DNA of 64,000 nucleotides from Alkalihalobacillus sp047302405. GTDB taxonomy: Bacteria > Bacillota > Bacilli > Bacillales > Bacillaceae_D. The position numbers and the translations under genes were made by a program. Below, piece after piece: positions 17,415-26,471 of this stretch. Below the pieces are notes generated by a model that saw only the letters and a list, made by a program, of their open reading frames with translations, did not search any database and had not been told where the DNA came from. Where the stretch lies: contig NZ_CP154853.1 in the NCBI RefSeq assembly GCF_047302405.1, forward strand, positions 2,852,001-2,916,000. Reading direction: 5' to 3'. Position 1 is the first letter of the stretch; each line of letters opens with the position of its first letter.

Positions 17415-17632
17415 AAGTCATCCCCCCATAATACCAACACATTCATTATACGAAATTTTCCAACAGAGGTTGCCCATTCTTATCCCTTTTTTAAAGAACA
17501 TTTTTTAAGTTCACTAATATGCACTCAAATCGTTTATGCCAAATAATTTAATGATGCACGGCTTTTCTTCGACTTTTTCTCACATCATCGCCGGCCAACC
17601 AAAAGAAAGTATACTCAGCAACATCCCTAACA
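17415..17632. other. Intergenic, nothing recognised
   Basis: AT-rich stretch upstream of the unknown membrane protein gene; it should hold that gene's promoter, but I cannot point to a convincing one. No open frame or repeat seen. Confidence 0.5.
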
Positions 17633-17676
17633 GAAAAAGCTCTTCTTAGGTCGATTCACCTTAGAAGAGCCATTTT
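17633..17676 (-). terminator. Terminator
   Basis: GCTCTTCTTAGGT pairs with ACCTTAGAAGAGC, with a T-run on the minus strand. It ends the operon of 17789-20749. Confidence 0.8.
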
Positions 17677-17788
17677 GAACTGATATTTTTAGGGAGGGAT
17701 GACTTTTTCGATTAACTCTTAATCAATCAACGACACCTTTTTATCGAATTTTTTCCCTTTAATGAATCCCATTCACTAAATTGACTAG

Positions 17789-18736
17789 TTAAATCTCTTT
17801 TTTCATAACATGGAATCTTCGCGTGATTTCAAACCGTGTTTTTTTATATAAATGACCTGCTGCACTCTTTTCACCTGTCCACAAAAACCAAGCACTATGC
17901 AGCCCTTCTGCTCTCATCATCGTTAAGCACTCATGCAAAAGAAGTTTCCCGAGCCCTTTTCCTTGTTGACCTTCATCAACACCGAATGGACCAAACCGTT
18001 CTGGTATGCCTTCATATCCACCATAAATACAAAAACCAACAACTTCCCGAGCATATCGTGCCACTAAAATGCGTTCCAACGGTAATCCTTGTAAGACACC
18101 TTCTCGAATCGCCCGTCCCCAATCAGGATTAAACTTTTGATTGGCGAATTGAATCACTTCATATAGATCCTTGTCCTCTGCTTGAGCAAATGTATAACCT
18201 TCTTCCTCTCTTAGCGTTTTTAACTTCTTCATTTCCTCTGTTTGTTTAAAACCGACTAAATTTCGATCCATCGCCACCGGCGAATAAAGCTTTTGGAAAC
18301 CTTGCTTTTGTAAAAATTGATAAGCATCTGGGTAAGCCTCCTCATCAACTCCTGGCAAAATATAATTAGGAGCGTATGAAGCAAAGAAGACCGTCTTTCT
18401 TCCTTCATTTTTTAAAAACTGCTCTGCTTCTTTCATCAGTTGTTTGGCAACTCCATTATTTTGAGCTTTCTCATCAACAAAGAAGAAAGGAATCCAGCCA
18501 TTGTCTGGTTCTAAATCGGTTCCATACATCGGTAACAATCTTCTAACCGCATAAACGACTCCAATAAGACGGTCTTTTTCAAAAGCCAATCTTAGTCCAA
18601 CTGGATCAAAATTAGCATCTAATAAGATTAAATTTCGAAACCGTTTGGCCGTAATCGGATCGTTCCCCAAAGTTTCATTCCATAAATGCACAATTTGTTC
18701 TTCATCACCTGATTGATAAAATCTAAATGAGACCAA
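17789..18736 (-). CDS. Protein with two GNAT acetyltransferase domains
   Basis: About 315 residues forming two GNAT folds in tandem. The first (residues 1-150) has FFFVDEKAQNNGVAKQLMKEAEQF, an acetyl-CoA loop with a weak Q/R-x-x-G-x-A match. The second (about 180-315) has the better loop DEGQQGKGLGKLLLHECL. A TTG at 18736 follows AAGGAAGTG at good spacing and gives MVSFRFYQSGDEEQ. A GTG at 18793 would add 19 residues but has no ribosome site. It is last in the operon after the NamZ-type gene. An amino-sugar or peptide substrate linked to wall recycling is a guess from context. Confidence 0.83.
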   Translation of the reverse strand: MVSFRFYQSGDEEQIVHLWNETLGNDPITAKRFRNLILLDANFDPVGLRLAFEKDRLIGVVYAVRRLLPMYGTDLEPDNGWIPFFFVDEKAQNNGVAKQLMKEAEQFLKNEGRKTVFFASYAPNYILPGVDEEAYPDAYQFLQKQGFQKLYSPVAMDRNLVGFKQTEEMKKLKTLREEEGYTFAQAEDKDLYEVIQFANQKFNPDWGRAIREGVLQGLPLERILVARYAREVVGFCIYGGYEGIPERFGPFGVDEGQQGKGLGKLLLHECLTMMRAEGLHSAWFLWTGEKSAAGHLYKKTRFEITRRFHVMKKEI

Positions 18737-18795
18737 ATTTTCACTTCCTTTATTTAATAAAATATCAATCGCCTTTCGAATAATACCACTCACTT

Positions 18796-19944
18796 TTAAT
18801 CATATAATAGGTATGGTTCTGCTTGTTTCTTAAAGCTCTCTACTTCTATTTGATTACGTTCTAAAAATCGCTCTAAATCACCTTTCATTATTAAATGTCT
18901 TAATGTTTTAGTACCCGCTAATAAATCAAAAAAATACTTTCCGTTTTGATTTTCAATAAAAGAGAAATCATTCGGATATAATTCAAGAATGGTTTCAATT
19001 AACTGAACGCCCATCTCAACCGACTTTATTTTTGCTCGCTCTATGACGTGAAGCTGAACCCCTCCACAAATCGTATCTTTATGCTTGGAATACGTTGGGA
19101 TAAAAGAGGTCGGTCTGGCCATGATTCCCTCTATTTGCTTCTCATTAAATCTTTTCGCTAATAAGTTCCCATCAATAAACGGTGCTCCGATATATTCAAA
19201 AGGTTTCGTTGTTCCTCTTCCTTCTGACAAATTTGTCCCTTCTATAAAACAAGTACCTGGATAAAGCAAAGCCATATCGATTGATGTTGTATTAGGGGAG
19301 GGTGGTACCCAAATGAAACCCGTATCCTCAAAATACATATGGCGCTTCCAACCTAACATCGGAATTACCGTTAAGTTACATTCATAACCAAATTTATGCT
19401 TAAACAATAAAGCCAATTCTCCAACCGTCAATCCATGTCGATTTGGAATCGGAAGCATCCCGACAAAGGAACGAGTATTCTCTTCGACCAAGTTTCCTTC
19501 CATTTGACACCCTGAAATTGGATTCGGGCGATCAAGTACAACAAAATCGATGTGATTCTCCGCACAAGCTTCCATCATATAAGCCATCGTGTAAATAAAG
19601 GTATAATATCTTGAGCCAATATCCTGTAAATCAAAAACAACTACATCAACATGTTCTAACATTTCTTTTGTTGGTTTTTTCGTTTGTCCATATAAGCTAT
19701 ACACAGGTAAATTAGTATAAGGGTCAGTAAAAGAGTTAACGATTTCTCCTTCTCTTGCATCCCCTCTTATCCCATGTTCTGGCCCATAAAGGGCGACAAG
19801 GTCAATGTCTGAATGGTCATAAAAAAGGTCAATCGCCGGCTGCAACTTTTCATTTACTCCTGTCATATTCGTGACAAGACCAAGCCTCTTTCCTTTAAAC
19901 TTGCTAAATTCTGTTTCTAAAAAAACGTCTAATCCAAGCTTCAT
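18796..19944 (-). CDS. Exo-beta-N-acetylmuramidase, NamZ/DUF1343 family
   Basis: 382-residue protein of the DUF1343 family (GH171), whose Bacillus member NamZ (YbbC) releases MurNAc from the non-reducing end of peptidoglycan fragments. Family features seen: LGLVTNMTGV, VALYGPEHGIRGDAREGE, VVVFDLQDIGSRYYTFIYTM, VVLDRPNPISG and the conserved stretch EGRGTTKPFEYIGAP. No signal peptide is visible, unlike secreted NamZ, so this copy may act in the cytoplasm. The ATG follows GGAGGGATAG. Neighbours are a PIG-L-like protein upstream and a double-GNAT protein downstream, which suggests handling of wall-derived amino sugars. Confidence 0.88.
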   Translation of the reverse strand: MKLGLDVFLETEFSKFKGKRLGLVTNMTGVNEKLQPAIDLFYDHSDIDLVALYGPEHGIRGDAREGEIVNSFTDPYTNLPVYSLYGQTKKPTKEMLEHVDVVVFDLQDIGSRYYTFIYTMAYMMEACAENHIDFVVLDRPNPISGCQMEGNLVEENTRSFVGMLPIPNRHGLTVGELALLFKHKFGYECNLTVIPMLGWKRHMYFEDTGFIWVPPSPNTTSIDMALLYPGTCFIEGTNLSEGRGTTKPFEYIGAPFIDGNLLAKRFNEKQIEGIMARPTSFIPTYSKHKDTICGGVQLHVIERAKIKSVEMGVQLIETILELYPNDFSFIENQNGKYFFDLLAGTKTLRHLIMKGDLERFLERNQIEVESFKKQAEPYLLYD

Positions 19945-20038
19945 ATCTATCCCTCCATTTCAAAACACAAACTAGGAAAGAACTTCATCAAAATTTACGT
20001 TTCCAAGGACAACCCTAATCCCCTTCTTCTAAATAAAT

Positions 20039-20749
20039 TTAAAGTTCAAAACCTGGAATAAATTTACCTTTTCTAACATTTCTACCTGTTGGAATTTTTA
20101 ATGTTTGAGCATACTCCGTTCGATTCAAACATCCTCTAACCGTACCAAGAGCTTTGTAATAATCAAAATATCGGAAAGAAGTTGAATTCATGATAAACCA
20201 GTAGTTTGATAAAGCTTCTAAATAAGTCTCAAATTCTTCTGTTACGTCAACAAAGATGTCTGGTTCATATCCCTCCATGTCTTCCCAGTTTTCACTATGG
20301 TAGTACGGATAATAATGTGGTTTTAAACCATCTAAATCAAACCCTGGAAGACCTGCCTTTAACTGAGCAGCTTCGACAATCCTTTGGCATAGACTATGAT
20401 CAGGATGAATGCTATTTTCCCAATGTGTGATCACAACATTCGGTCTTAATTGACGCATAAGTGTTGCTACGTGAATAATAATGTCATCATTAAAGGTTAA
20501 TTCCGCATCTTTATATTCCAATGTGATGCTTTTTCCCCCAAGAATTCCAGCTACTTTTTCGGCTTCTTTGATTTTCTGATTTCGATACTCTTCCACGGAA
20601 AGATGTGGTGGATTTCCTTTTTCGCCAGCCGTTAAATGTAAAAAGGTAACGTTCCATCCGCTTTTCGCATACTTATGAGCGATCGCTCCCGCTTGAATTT
20701 CTGCATCCCCACAATGCGCTCCCACTACAACTAAATTTTTCTTCTCCAC
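20039..20749 (-). CDS. PIG-L family deacetylase-like protein
   Basis: 236 residues of the PIG-L/LmbE fold, zinc enzymes that remove acetyl groups from N-acetylglucosamine conjugates (as in bacillithiol or mycothiol synthesis). The first motif reads AHCGDAE where the family usually has AHPDDAE: the zinc His (H12) and zinc Asp (D15) remain, but the preceding Asp, normally the catalytic base, is Gly. The third metal His is in HPDHS (H118). GTG start with AAGGAGAG. It heads the operon with NamZ-type and GNAT genes (94-base and 59-base gaps). It may use another base or have lost deacetylase activity. Confidence 0.85.
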   Translation of the reverse strand: MEKKNLVVVGAHCGDAEIQAGAIAHKYAKSGWNVTFLHLTAGEKGNPPHLSVEEYRNQKIKEAEKVAGILGGKSITLEYKDAELTFNDDIIIHVATLMRQLRPNVVITHWENSIHPDHSLCQRIVEAAQLKAGLPGFDLDGLKPHYYPYYHSENWEDMEGYEPDIFVDVTEEFETYLEALSNYWFIMNSTSFRYFDYYKALGTVRGCLNRTEYAQTLKIPTGRNVRKGKFIPGFEL

Positions 20750-21023
20750 CTACACTCTCTCCTTTTCAGCTTAAATTAGGATTCTAGTCTAAATGTTCAA
20801 ATTCACTTTTTTTGCATACTCTAATTTCGTTTTAAAGGTCTAATTCAAAAATATAAACGAAATTTTCTAAACTTTTATATTTTTATTTTACATTATATAA
20901 CGAAAAATTAAAATAATAATTCAACGTGTTTGTTTTTCAATTTTCCCTCTTAAGATTTACCTTCACTTATAAGGAGCATTTTTCCTGTCTCCTCTCCCCC
21001 CACTAATCAAATATACTTGTATA
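20750..21023. other. AT-rich intergenic region
   Basis: Very AT-rich sequence upstream of the PIG-L gene, presumably its promoter region. No clear promoter boxes, hairpins or repeats stand out. Confidence 0.5.
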
Positions 21024-21070
21024 AAAAAAGACTCTCCTATAAGGGGATGACCTTATAAAAGAGTCTTATC
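21024..21070. terminator. Terminator
   Basis: AAGACTCTCCTATAAGG pairs imperfectly with CCTTATAAAAGAGTCTT. It lies past the oxidoreductase stop. Confidence 0.75.
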
Positions 21071-21119
21071 TTTTATTTGCTTTAATCAATGTCAATGAAT
21101 CACCTAATACAGCAGGTAC

Positions 21120-22106
21120 TTATTTATGATCACTTGGAAAAACAAGTCCTATTTCCTTTCGTACTTTATCCATTATTTGCATCGTAACGTATGAATGTTT
21201 GTATGAGTTTATCGTTGATTCTGTTCTACCTTGCTGAATAATATCAACAAACTCCTTTATTTCATAATACATAGATGGGTGTGATTGTTCCACTGTTAAT
21301 GGTTCTACCGTACCATCCTTGTAGTGAATTTCTACTTTTTCGGGTGTATGTATCTTATCAATGATTATACTGCCTTTTTCACCTTGGATTTCCGTTGGTA
21401 AATAAGAATTCGTTATTTTGGAATGCATGATTGACGCATTTTTATCGTCATACTTTAAGATGATATTTCCCTCGCCATCTACCCCCGAATTAAGTAGATT
21501 ACCGGTTGCCTTCACATCATTCGGTTCGCCAAATAAGACGATAAGTGGGTATAGACAATAAACACCGAGATCCATTAATGAACCGTTCGCATACTTAGGG
21601 TTAAAAGCATTAAGAACAATTCCTTCTTTATATTTATCATAACGTGATGAATATTGACAGTAACTTGAAAAGTACTTACGGATAGGACCGATTTTATCTA
21701 GGTGCTCTTGAATGACTTTAAAGTTAGGAAGTAACGTAGATTTCATGGCTTCCATTAATAAGACATTGTGATCTTTTGCCACTTGAATCATCGTCTTTAC
21801 TTCCATTGCATTGGCTGCCAGCGGTTTCTCACATAAGACATGCTTGCCATTTTGCAAAAATAAAATCGCTTGTTCTGCATGATAAGAATTAGGTGTCGCA
21901 ATATACACAGCGTCAATTTCTTCGCTACTCGCCATTTGCTCCAAACTTGTAAACGTTTTTGTAACACCGTATTTACTTGCAAAATCTTCTGCTCTCTCAC
22001 TATCACGTGAATAAACAGCTGTTAATTCAAAACCTGTTACACCTTTAGCTGCATCAAGCAAACTCTCTGTAATCCAATTAGTACCCACAACTCCAAATCT
22101 AACCAT
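21120..22106 (-). CDS. Gfo/Idh/MocA family oxidoreductase
   Basis: NAD(P)-dependent dehydrogenase of about 328 residues. N-terminal Rossmann domain (VRFGVVGTNWITESLLDAA, IDAVYIATPNSYHAEQAI) contains the family signature HVLCEKPLAANAMEV with its catalytic-site Lys; the C-terminal alpha/beta domain follows with GSLMDLGVYCLYPL. The ATG at 22106 is correctly spaced from GGGAGA; an ATG five codons upstream overlaps that site. It is monocistronic, flanked by a terminator. The family acts on sugars, inositols and biliverdin-like compounds; the substrate here is not predictable. Confidence 0.92.
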   Translation of the reverse strand: MVRFGVVGTNWITESLLDAAKGVTGFELTAVYSRDSERAEDFASKYGVTKTFTSLEQMASSEEIDAVYIATPNSYHAEQAILFLQNGKHVLCEKPLAANAMEVKTMIQVAKDHNVLLMEAMKSTLLPNFKVIQEHLDKIGPIRKYFSSYCQYSSRYDKYKEGIVLNAFNPKYANGSLMDLGVYCLYPLIVLFGEPNDVKATGNLLNSGVDGEGNIILKYDDKNASIMHSKITNSYLPTEIQGEKGSIIIDKIHTPEKVEIHYKDGTVEPLTVEQSHPSMYYEIKEFVDIIQQGRTESTINSYKHSYVTMQIMDKVRKEIGLVFPSDHK

Positions 22107-22235
22107 TTTCTTATCTCCCATTCTTTTTAGATATTAGGATAAAACATTTATGAGACAATATCTTTTATGTAAAAGTTTATTATACATTAAATTCCTTCTA
22201 TTGGTAGGGAAACTGATGAGGCATCAAAGGATAGC

Positions 22236-22310
22236 TAAAAGACCGCTGAAAAACGGTCTACTCGTTCATATATGGTTACATTAGTTAACACCCTCTGCGG
22301 GTGAGTCGAT
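22236..22310 (-). repeat. Remnant of a dispersed Bacillaceae repeat
   Basis: On the minus strand this has ACTCACCCGC, then TAACTAATGTAACCAT, then a hairpin GACCGTTTTTCAGCGGTC. The same series occurs at 29946-30128 and, more worn, at 54226-54346. Only the tail half is kept here. Confidence 0.65.
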
Positions 22311-22352
22311 AGAATTTCATCTCCCATCTTTCTACATATCGAGATCATAAAA

Positions 22353-22397
22353 AAGCTCGTCTATAAGGAAATTTAAATTTACTTAGAGACGAGCCTA
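22353..22397. terminator. Terminator
   Basis: GCTCGTCTATAAG pairs with CTTAGAGACGAGC just past the fumarase stop, with an A-tract that is a T-run on the minus strand. Confidence 0.8.
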
Positions 22398-22407
22398 CTT
22401 AACTTAA

Positions 22408-23952
22408 TTATTTAAACACTGGCTCTTTAAATTGAGCGAGTTTTTCTAATGAGGATTTATCGACATCAGCGTGTAGACTATTTCCATGTGAATCCATGGT
22501 CACGATTGCGGCAAACCCTTCTACTTCTAAATGCCACATTGCTTCTGGAATTCCAAAATCGATGAGATCAACACCCTTTACTTCCTTAATACAGTCCGCG
22601 TAGTACTGAGCTGCTCCACCAATGGCATTTAAATAAACCCCACCATGTTCTTCCAACGCTTTTAATGTTTTCGGTCCCATTCCGCCTTTACCGATGACCG
22701 CACGAATGCCAAATTTCTTCATGATGTCCCCTTGATAAGGCTCCTCGCGAATACTTGTCGTTGGCCCTGCCGCTTTAACCGTCCAATTATCGTCTGCGTC
22801 TTTTGCCATCACAGGACCACAGTGATAAATAATTTGACCATTCAAGTCAATCGGGGCATCATGATCCATTAAATGATGATGAATCGCGTCACGACCTGTA
22901 TGCATCATTCCATTAATAATGACAACGTCCCCTACTTTGAGTTCACGAATTTGCTTCTCTGTAACCGGAGCTTGTAAGACCACTTCGCGTACTTCCTCTT
23001 GCTCTTCAGCTGTAGCGGCTACTTCTTCATTTGTTGTGTTTAGGTCAACTTTTTCTCCATCTTTATATAACCATTCTTGAATTTCACCCGTTTCTTGATC
23101 TAACACGACACCAAGACGGCGATAAGCCCAACAATTGTACGCAACGGATACAAAGAAACTAGCTGGTAGACGGTTCATCGCTCCAACTTTTACCCCTAAT
23201 AAAGTCGCTTCTCCACCAAAACCCATCGTTCCAATTCCAAGTTTATTCGCATTTTCTAGTACATAATCCTCAAGCTTTTCTAACTCTGGATTTGGATTGA
23301 CATCATCGACCGTACGGAATAATTGCTCTTTTGCTAATGAATAGCTCGTTGTCCGGTCTCCACCGATACCTACACCGATGAAGCCCGCGCTACAGCCTTG
23401 ACCTTGGGCTTGATAGACAGAATGCATAATACATTTTCGAATCCCATCAAGGTCACGACCCGCCCGTCCTAAACCTTCTAATTCAGTCGGTAAGCTATAT
23501 TGAATGTTTTTATTCTCACAGCCCCCCCCTTTTAAAATAAGGCGTACATCAATGACATCCTTTTCCCACTGTTCAAAATGAATAACAGGTGTCCCTTCCC
23601 CTAAGTTGTCACCTGTATTTTTCCCTGTCAACGAGTCAACTGAGTTTGGTCGTAATTTTGCATCCTTTGTTGCTCTTGCTATTGCCTCATAAATCGCTTT
23701 TTTCATTTTAATTTGATTCACACCAACGGGAACTTTCACTTCAAATGTTGGCATTCCTGTATCCTGACAAATTGGTGAAATATTTTCATCCGCCATTTCA
23801 ATATTTTCTGTAATCGTACCTAATGATAAGGCGGCACGAGTCCCAGCATTTTCTTTTTCTTTTGCTGCTTTAATCGCTCTTCTAACGTCATTTGGTAAAT
23901 TTGTAGATGTTTCTACAATCAACTGATAAATACTATCTTGCAATTTCTCCAC
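22408..23952 (-). CDS. Class I fumarate hydratase (fused alpha/beta)
   Basis: Iron-sulfur hydro-lyase interconverting fumarate and malate in the citric acid cycle. 514 residues with both halves fused, as in FumA. The N-terminal part has ISPICQDTGMPTF, GGGCENKN and GQGCSAGFIGVGIGGDR; these cysteines are the candidates for [4Fe-4S] ligands. The C-terminal part has INGMMHTGRDAIHHH, IYHCGPVM, AAGPTTSIR and VIGKGGMG. The GTG at 23952 is 9 bases from GGGAG; a TTG three codons earlier touches it. Most Bacillus species use the iron-free class II enzyme, so this may be an additional or oxygen-sensitive isoenzyme. Tartrate dehydratase is a less likely alternative. Confidence 0.92.
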   Translation of the reverse strand: MEKLQDSIYQLIVETSTNLPNDVRRAIKAAKEKENAGTRAALSLGTITENIEMADENISPICQDTGMPTFEVKVPVGVNQIKMKKAIYEAIARATKDAKLRPNSVDSLTGKNTGDNLGEGTPVIHFEQWEKDVIDVRLILKGGGCENKNIQYSLPTELEGLGRAGRDLDGIRKCIMHSVYQAQGQGCSAGFIGVGIGGDRTTSYSLAKEQLFRTVDDVNPNPELEKLEDYVLENANKLGIGTMGFGGEATLLGVKVGAMNRLPASFFVSVAYNCWAYRRLGVVLDQETGEIQEWLYKDGEKVDLNTTNEEVAATAEEQEEVREVVLQAPVTEKQIRELKVGDVVIINGMMHTGRDAIHHHLMDHDAPIDLNGQIIYHCGPVMAKDADDNWTVKAAGPTTSIREEPYQGDIMKKFGIRAVIGKGGMGPKTLKALEEHGGVYLNAIGGAAQYYADCIKEVKGVDLIDFGIPEAMWHLEVEGFAAIVTMDSHGNSLHADVDKSSLEKLAQFKEPVFK

Positions 23953-24188
23953 AACATCCAACTCCCTTTACATTTGGAAATTCAAAACCATAAAAGCACT
24001 AGAAATGTCGTCCATCGGCACACATCACAACAACAACACTTCCCCCATACACAAACACTAAATAGGACTATTACTCTCCTATTATACTGCTTGTCACACT
24101 TTTCTTAAAGAACAAAAATGGAAACGTGTTCATGTAGAAATTGGGTTGTATTGTCGGAAAGCTGTCTGTAAATTGAAGGGGCACATAC

Positions 24189-24224
24189 TAAAAAACGCAA
24201 CAAAGCCTAAGCCTCATTGCGTTC
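24189..24224. terminator. Terminator
   Basis: AACGCAA pairs with TTGCGTT around a loop with a short inner pairing, past the phosphatase gene; A-run on the plus strand. Confidence 0.65.
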
Positions 24225-24234
24225 ACACTATTTA

Positions 24235-24882
24235 TTATAAAATATCAATCTTTCTATCCGTCATTGCTTGATTTTGCTCATTTAAATGTTGCCGATCATT
24301 CATATAATGCAAATACGGTTTTTCTGAATCAAGTGGCCATTCTAGGTGGGTAATGCTCGTATTGCCAAAGCGAAATGGACGGTGAAAATTCACCCATTGC
24401 TCACCTGTTAAAATATACATCATGAGAACACTCAAAAAGCCACCGTGTGAAACGAGGGCTATATTTTTCCCTTTATGAGCTAAAAGAAGTTGCTCTAAAA
24501 TATATTTACATCTAGCTTCTAGTTGTTCGACCGTTTCAGTTCCATCAATTCCAGATGTTATTAATGATTCTTTATTTGCTTGTGGGAATTCTTCATAAAT
24601 TTGAACACGTGTCTTCCCTTGAAGTGGTCCGAGCTCGACTTCTCTTAATTTATCCCATTTATGCACAGTCATATTCTTACGTACTGCAATGGCATCGGCT
24701 GTGCTACTTGCCCGGGTCAAATCACTTGAATAAAGATGGTCAAGTTTGATGGAAACAAATCGTTCACCAAGCAATTCAACCTGTCTTTTTCCGTCTTCAG
24801 ACAAAGGAAAATCCATCGTACCTTGAATTTTTTTTAAACGATTCCCTTCTGATTGTCCATGACGGATTAAATATAAGTTCAT
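24235..24882 (-). CDS. Histidine phosphatase family protein
   Basis: 215-residue phosphatase of the phosphoglycerate-mutase-like superfamily. The catalytic phospho-His lies in LYLIRHGQSEGN; other conserved points are LYSSDLTRASSTAD, the acid LREVELGPLQGK, and the second His in ALVSHGGFLS. Such proteins act on diverse phosphate esters (PhoE, CobC, YhfR types); the substrate is open. The ATG follows AAGGAGCGAAG. It starts 15 bases after the small SE1561 gene, so both are probably one transcript. Confidence 0.9.
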   Translation of the reverse strand: MNLYLIRHGQSEGNRLKKIQGTMDFPLSEDGKRQVELLGERFVSIKLDHLYSSDLTRASSTADAIAVRKNMTVHKWDKLREVELGPLQGKTRVQIYEEFPQANKESLITSGIDGTETVEQLEARCKYILEQLLLAHKGKNIALVSHGGFLSVLMMYILTGEQWVNFHRPFRFGNTSITHLEWPLDSEKPYLHYMNDRQHLNEQNQAMTDRKIDIL

Positions 24883-24897
24883 CGACTTCGCTCCTTA

Positions 24898-25086
24898 CTA
24901 TTCAGACCAATCATGTCTAAACTGTTTACATTTGTTTTCAATCTCATCAAGCATTGTAATTAAACGATCAATTTCTTCTACTCCTGCTTCTTCCGGATCT
25001 ATTGCATCAAGCATATTCATCACCATTTCAAAACGTGCTTGTAAATAATTCATTTGTTCCTTTTTATCATAAATCGCTCCACCCAA
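24898..25086 (-). CDS. SE1561 family protein
   Basis: Small protein of 62 residues, mostly helical, matching the SE1561 family of Bacillales: LQARFEMVMNMLDAIDPEE then IDRLITMLDEIENKCKQFRHDW. Function unknown. TTG start 9 bases after AGGAG. It lies divergent to yfkAB and directly upstream of the phosphatase. Confidence 0.83.
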   Translation of the reverse strand: MGGAIYDKKEQMNYLQARFEMVMNMLDAIDPEEAGVEEIDRLITMLDEIENKCKQFRHDWSE

Positions 25087-25310
25087 AATAAGTCGCTCCT
25101 TTTAATCATATGGTATTATTATTTATCCTTACTCAAACTTTTGAGTTTTTTAACGCCTTGGACATCTTTTTATTACTTCTGTTAGTTTAACAAATTAAAT
25201 GACGAGTCTCAATGGAAGAACTTTTCTCTTCATGAATAGGCTTTTGAAATTCAAGAAATTACGTTATGATGAGGAAAGGAATTTTTGAAATAAAAAGGAG
25301 CAGGATTAAA

Positions 25311-26426
25311 TTGCTACGTACACCCTTACCGAAAATCACACCAGAACGTGACCCTTGGGAAGCTTATGAAGATATAAAAGAATTTGGAAAGCTTGAACTA
25401 ACCAATGTTGAGTTTACGACAACAACATTATGCAACATGCGCTGTGAACATTGTGCTGTCGGGTACACTCTTTCACCTAAGGACCCCAATCCCCTACCAC
25501 TAGAGCTCTTAATAAAACGACTCGATGAGATCCCTCATTTACGTGCTTTTAGTATTACTGGTGGCGAGCCGATGTTGTCAATGAAGTCGGTGAATCAATA
25601 TGTTGTCCCTTTACTAAAATATGCTCATGAACGGGGGGCCCGGACACAAATCAACTCCAATCTTACATTAGATTTAAAACGCTATGAAAAAATCATCCCC
25701 TACTTAGATGTTTTACATATTTCTTTTAACTACGGGAGTATTGAAGATTTTCAAGAGATTGGATTTGCGGTCATGGACAGAAAACCAAGCTTGGCACAAA
25801 GAGATGCGATGTTTTATCGGATGGTTGAAAATGCAAAAGCATTAACAAGTCGTGGTGTTATCGTCTCTGCAGAAACGATGATTAACAAACGGACCTTGCC
25901 TCATTTAGAAAGTATTCACCAACAAATTGTCGAAATGGGTTGCCAACGGCATGAAGTACACCCTATGTACCCTAGCGATTTTGCCAGTGCTCTTGAAGTG
26001 GCTTCTTTAGAAGATATCCGCTCTGGGATTCACCGGCTCTTAGATTCGAGAAATCAAGATGTCTGGATGCTTTTTGGAACACTACCGTTTTATCCATGCA
26101 GTGATAATGCTGATGATTTAAAGTTACAAAAGCGGTTATTTAGCGAAAAAAATGTAACGGTTCGTAATGACCCTGATGGCCGTTCCCGCTTAAATGTGAA
26201 TATTTTTGACGGTGACATTATCGTAACCGACTTTGGTGATACACCACCACTTGGAAATATTCAAACAACAACTTTACCTGATGCCTACACAACATGGATG
26301 GAATCAAATATTGCTCAATCTTTAAATTGCCATTGCCCAAGTGTTCAATGTCTTGGACCTAACGTCCTCGTTAAAGACGCCTATTATCCAAAAATCGATT
26401 TCACAAAACGAACAACCAATATATAA
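25311..26426 (+). CDS. yfkAB: Radical SAM protein YfkAB
   Basis: Radical SAM enzyme of 371 residues, the fused YfkA/YfkB protein of Bacillus. The cluster motif is C41-NMR-C45-EH-C48 near the N-terminus, followed by SITGGEPMLS. The C-terminal part contains LNCHCPSVQCLG, extra cysteines that may bind a second cluster. Reaction unknown. TTG at 25311 is 10 bases from AAAGGAG and gives the family length; the frame continues further upstream to an ATG at 25266 without a ribosome site. It is convergent with yfkD through a shared terminator, as in other Bacillus genomes. Confidence 0.9.
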   Translation: MLRTPLPKITPERDPWEAYEDIKEFGKLELTNVEFTTTTLCNMRCEHCAVGYTLSPKDPNPLPLELLIKRLDEIPHLRAFSITGGEPMLSMKSVNQYVVPLLKYAHERGARTQINSNLTLDLKRYEKIIPYLDVLHISFNYGSIEDFQEIGFAVMDRKPSLAQRDAMFYRMVENAKALTSRGVIVSAETMINKRTLPHLESIHQQIVEMGCQRHEVHPMYPSDFASALEVASLEDIRSGIHRLLDSRNQDVWMLFGTLPFYPCSDNADDLKLQKRLFSEKNVTVRNDPDGRSRLNVNIFDGDIIVTDFGDTPPLGNIQTTTLPDAYTTWMESNIAQSLNCHCPSVQCLGPNVLVKDAYYPKIDFTKRTTNI

Positions 26427-26427
26427 G

Positions 26428-26466
26428 AAAAAGCGTATACCCTAAAATAGTAGGGATACGCTTTTT
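26428..26466. terminator. Bidirectional terminator
   Basis: AAAAAGCGTATACCCTA pairs with TAGGGATACGCTTTTT (one bulge), between convergent yfkAB and yfkD. Confidence 0.9.
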
Positions 26467-26471
26467 GGATA

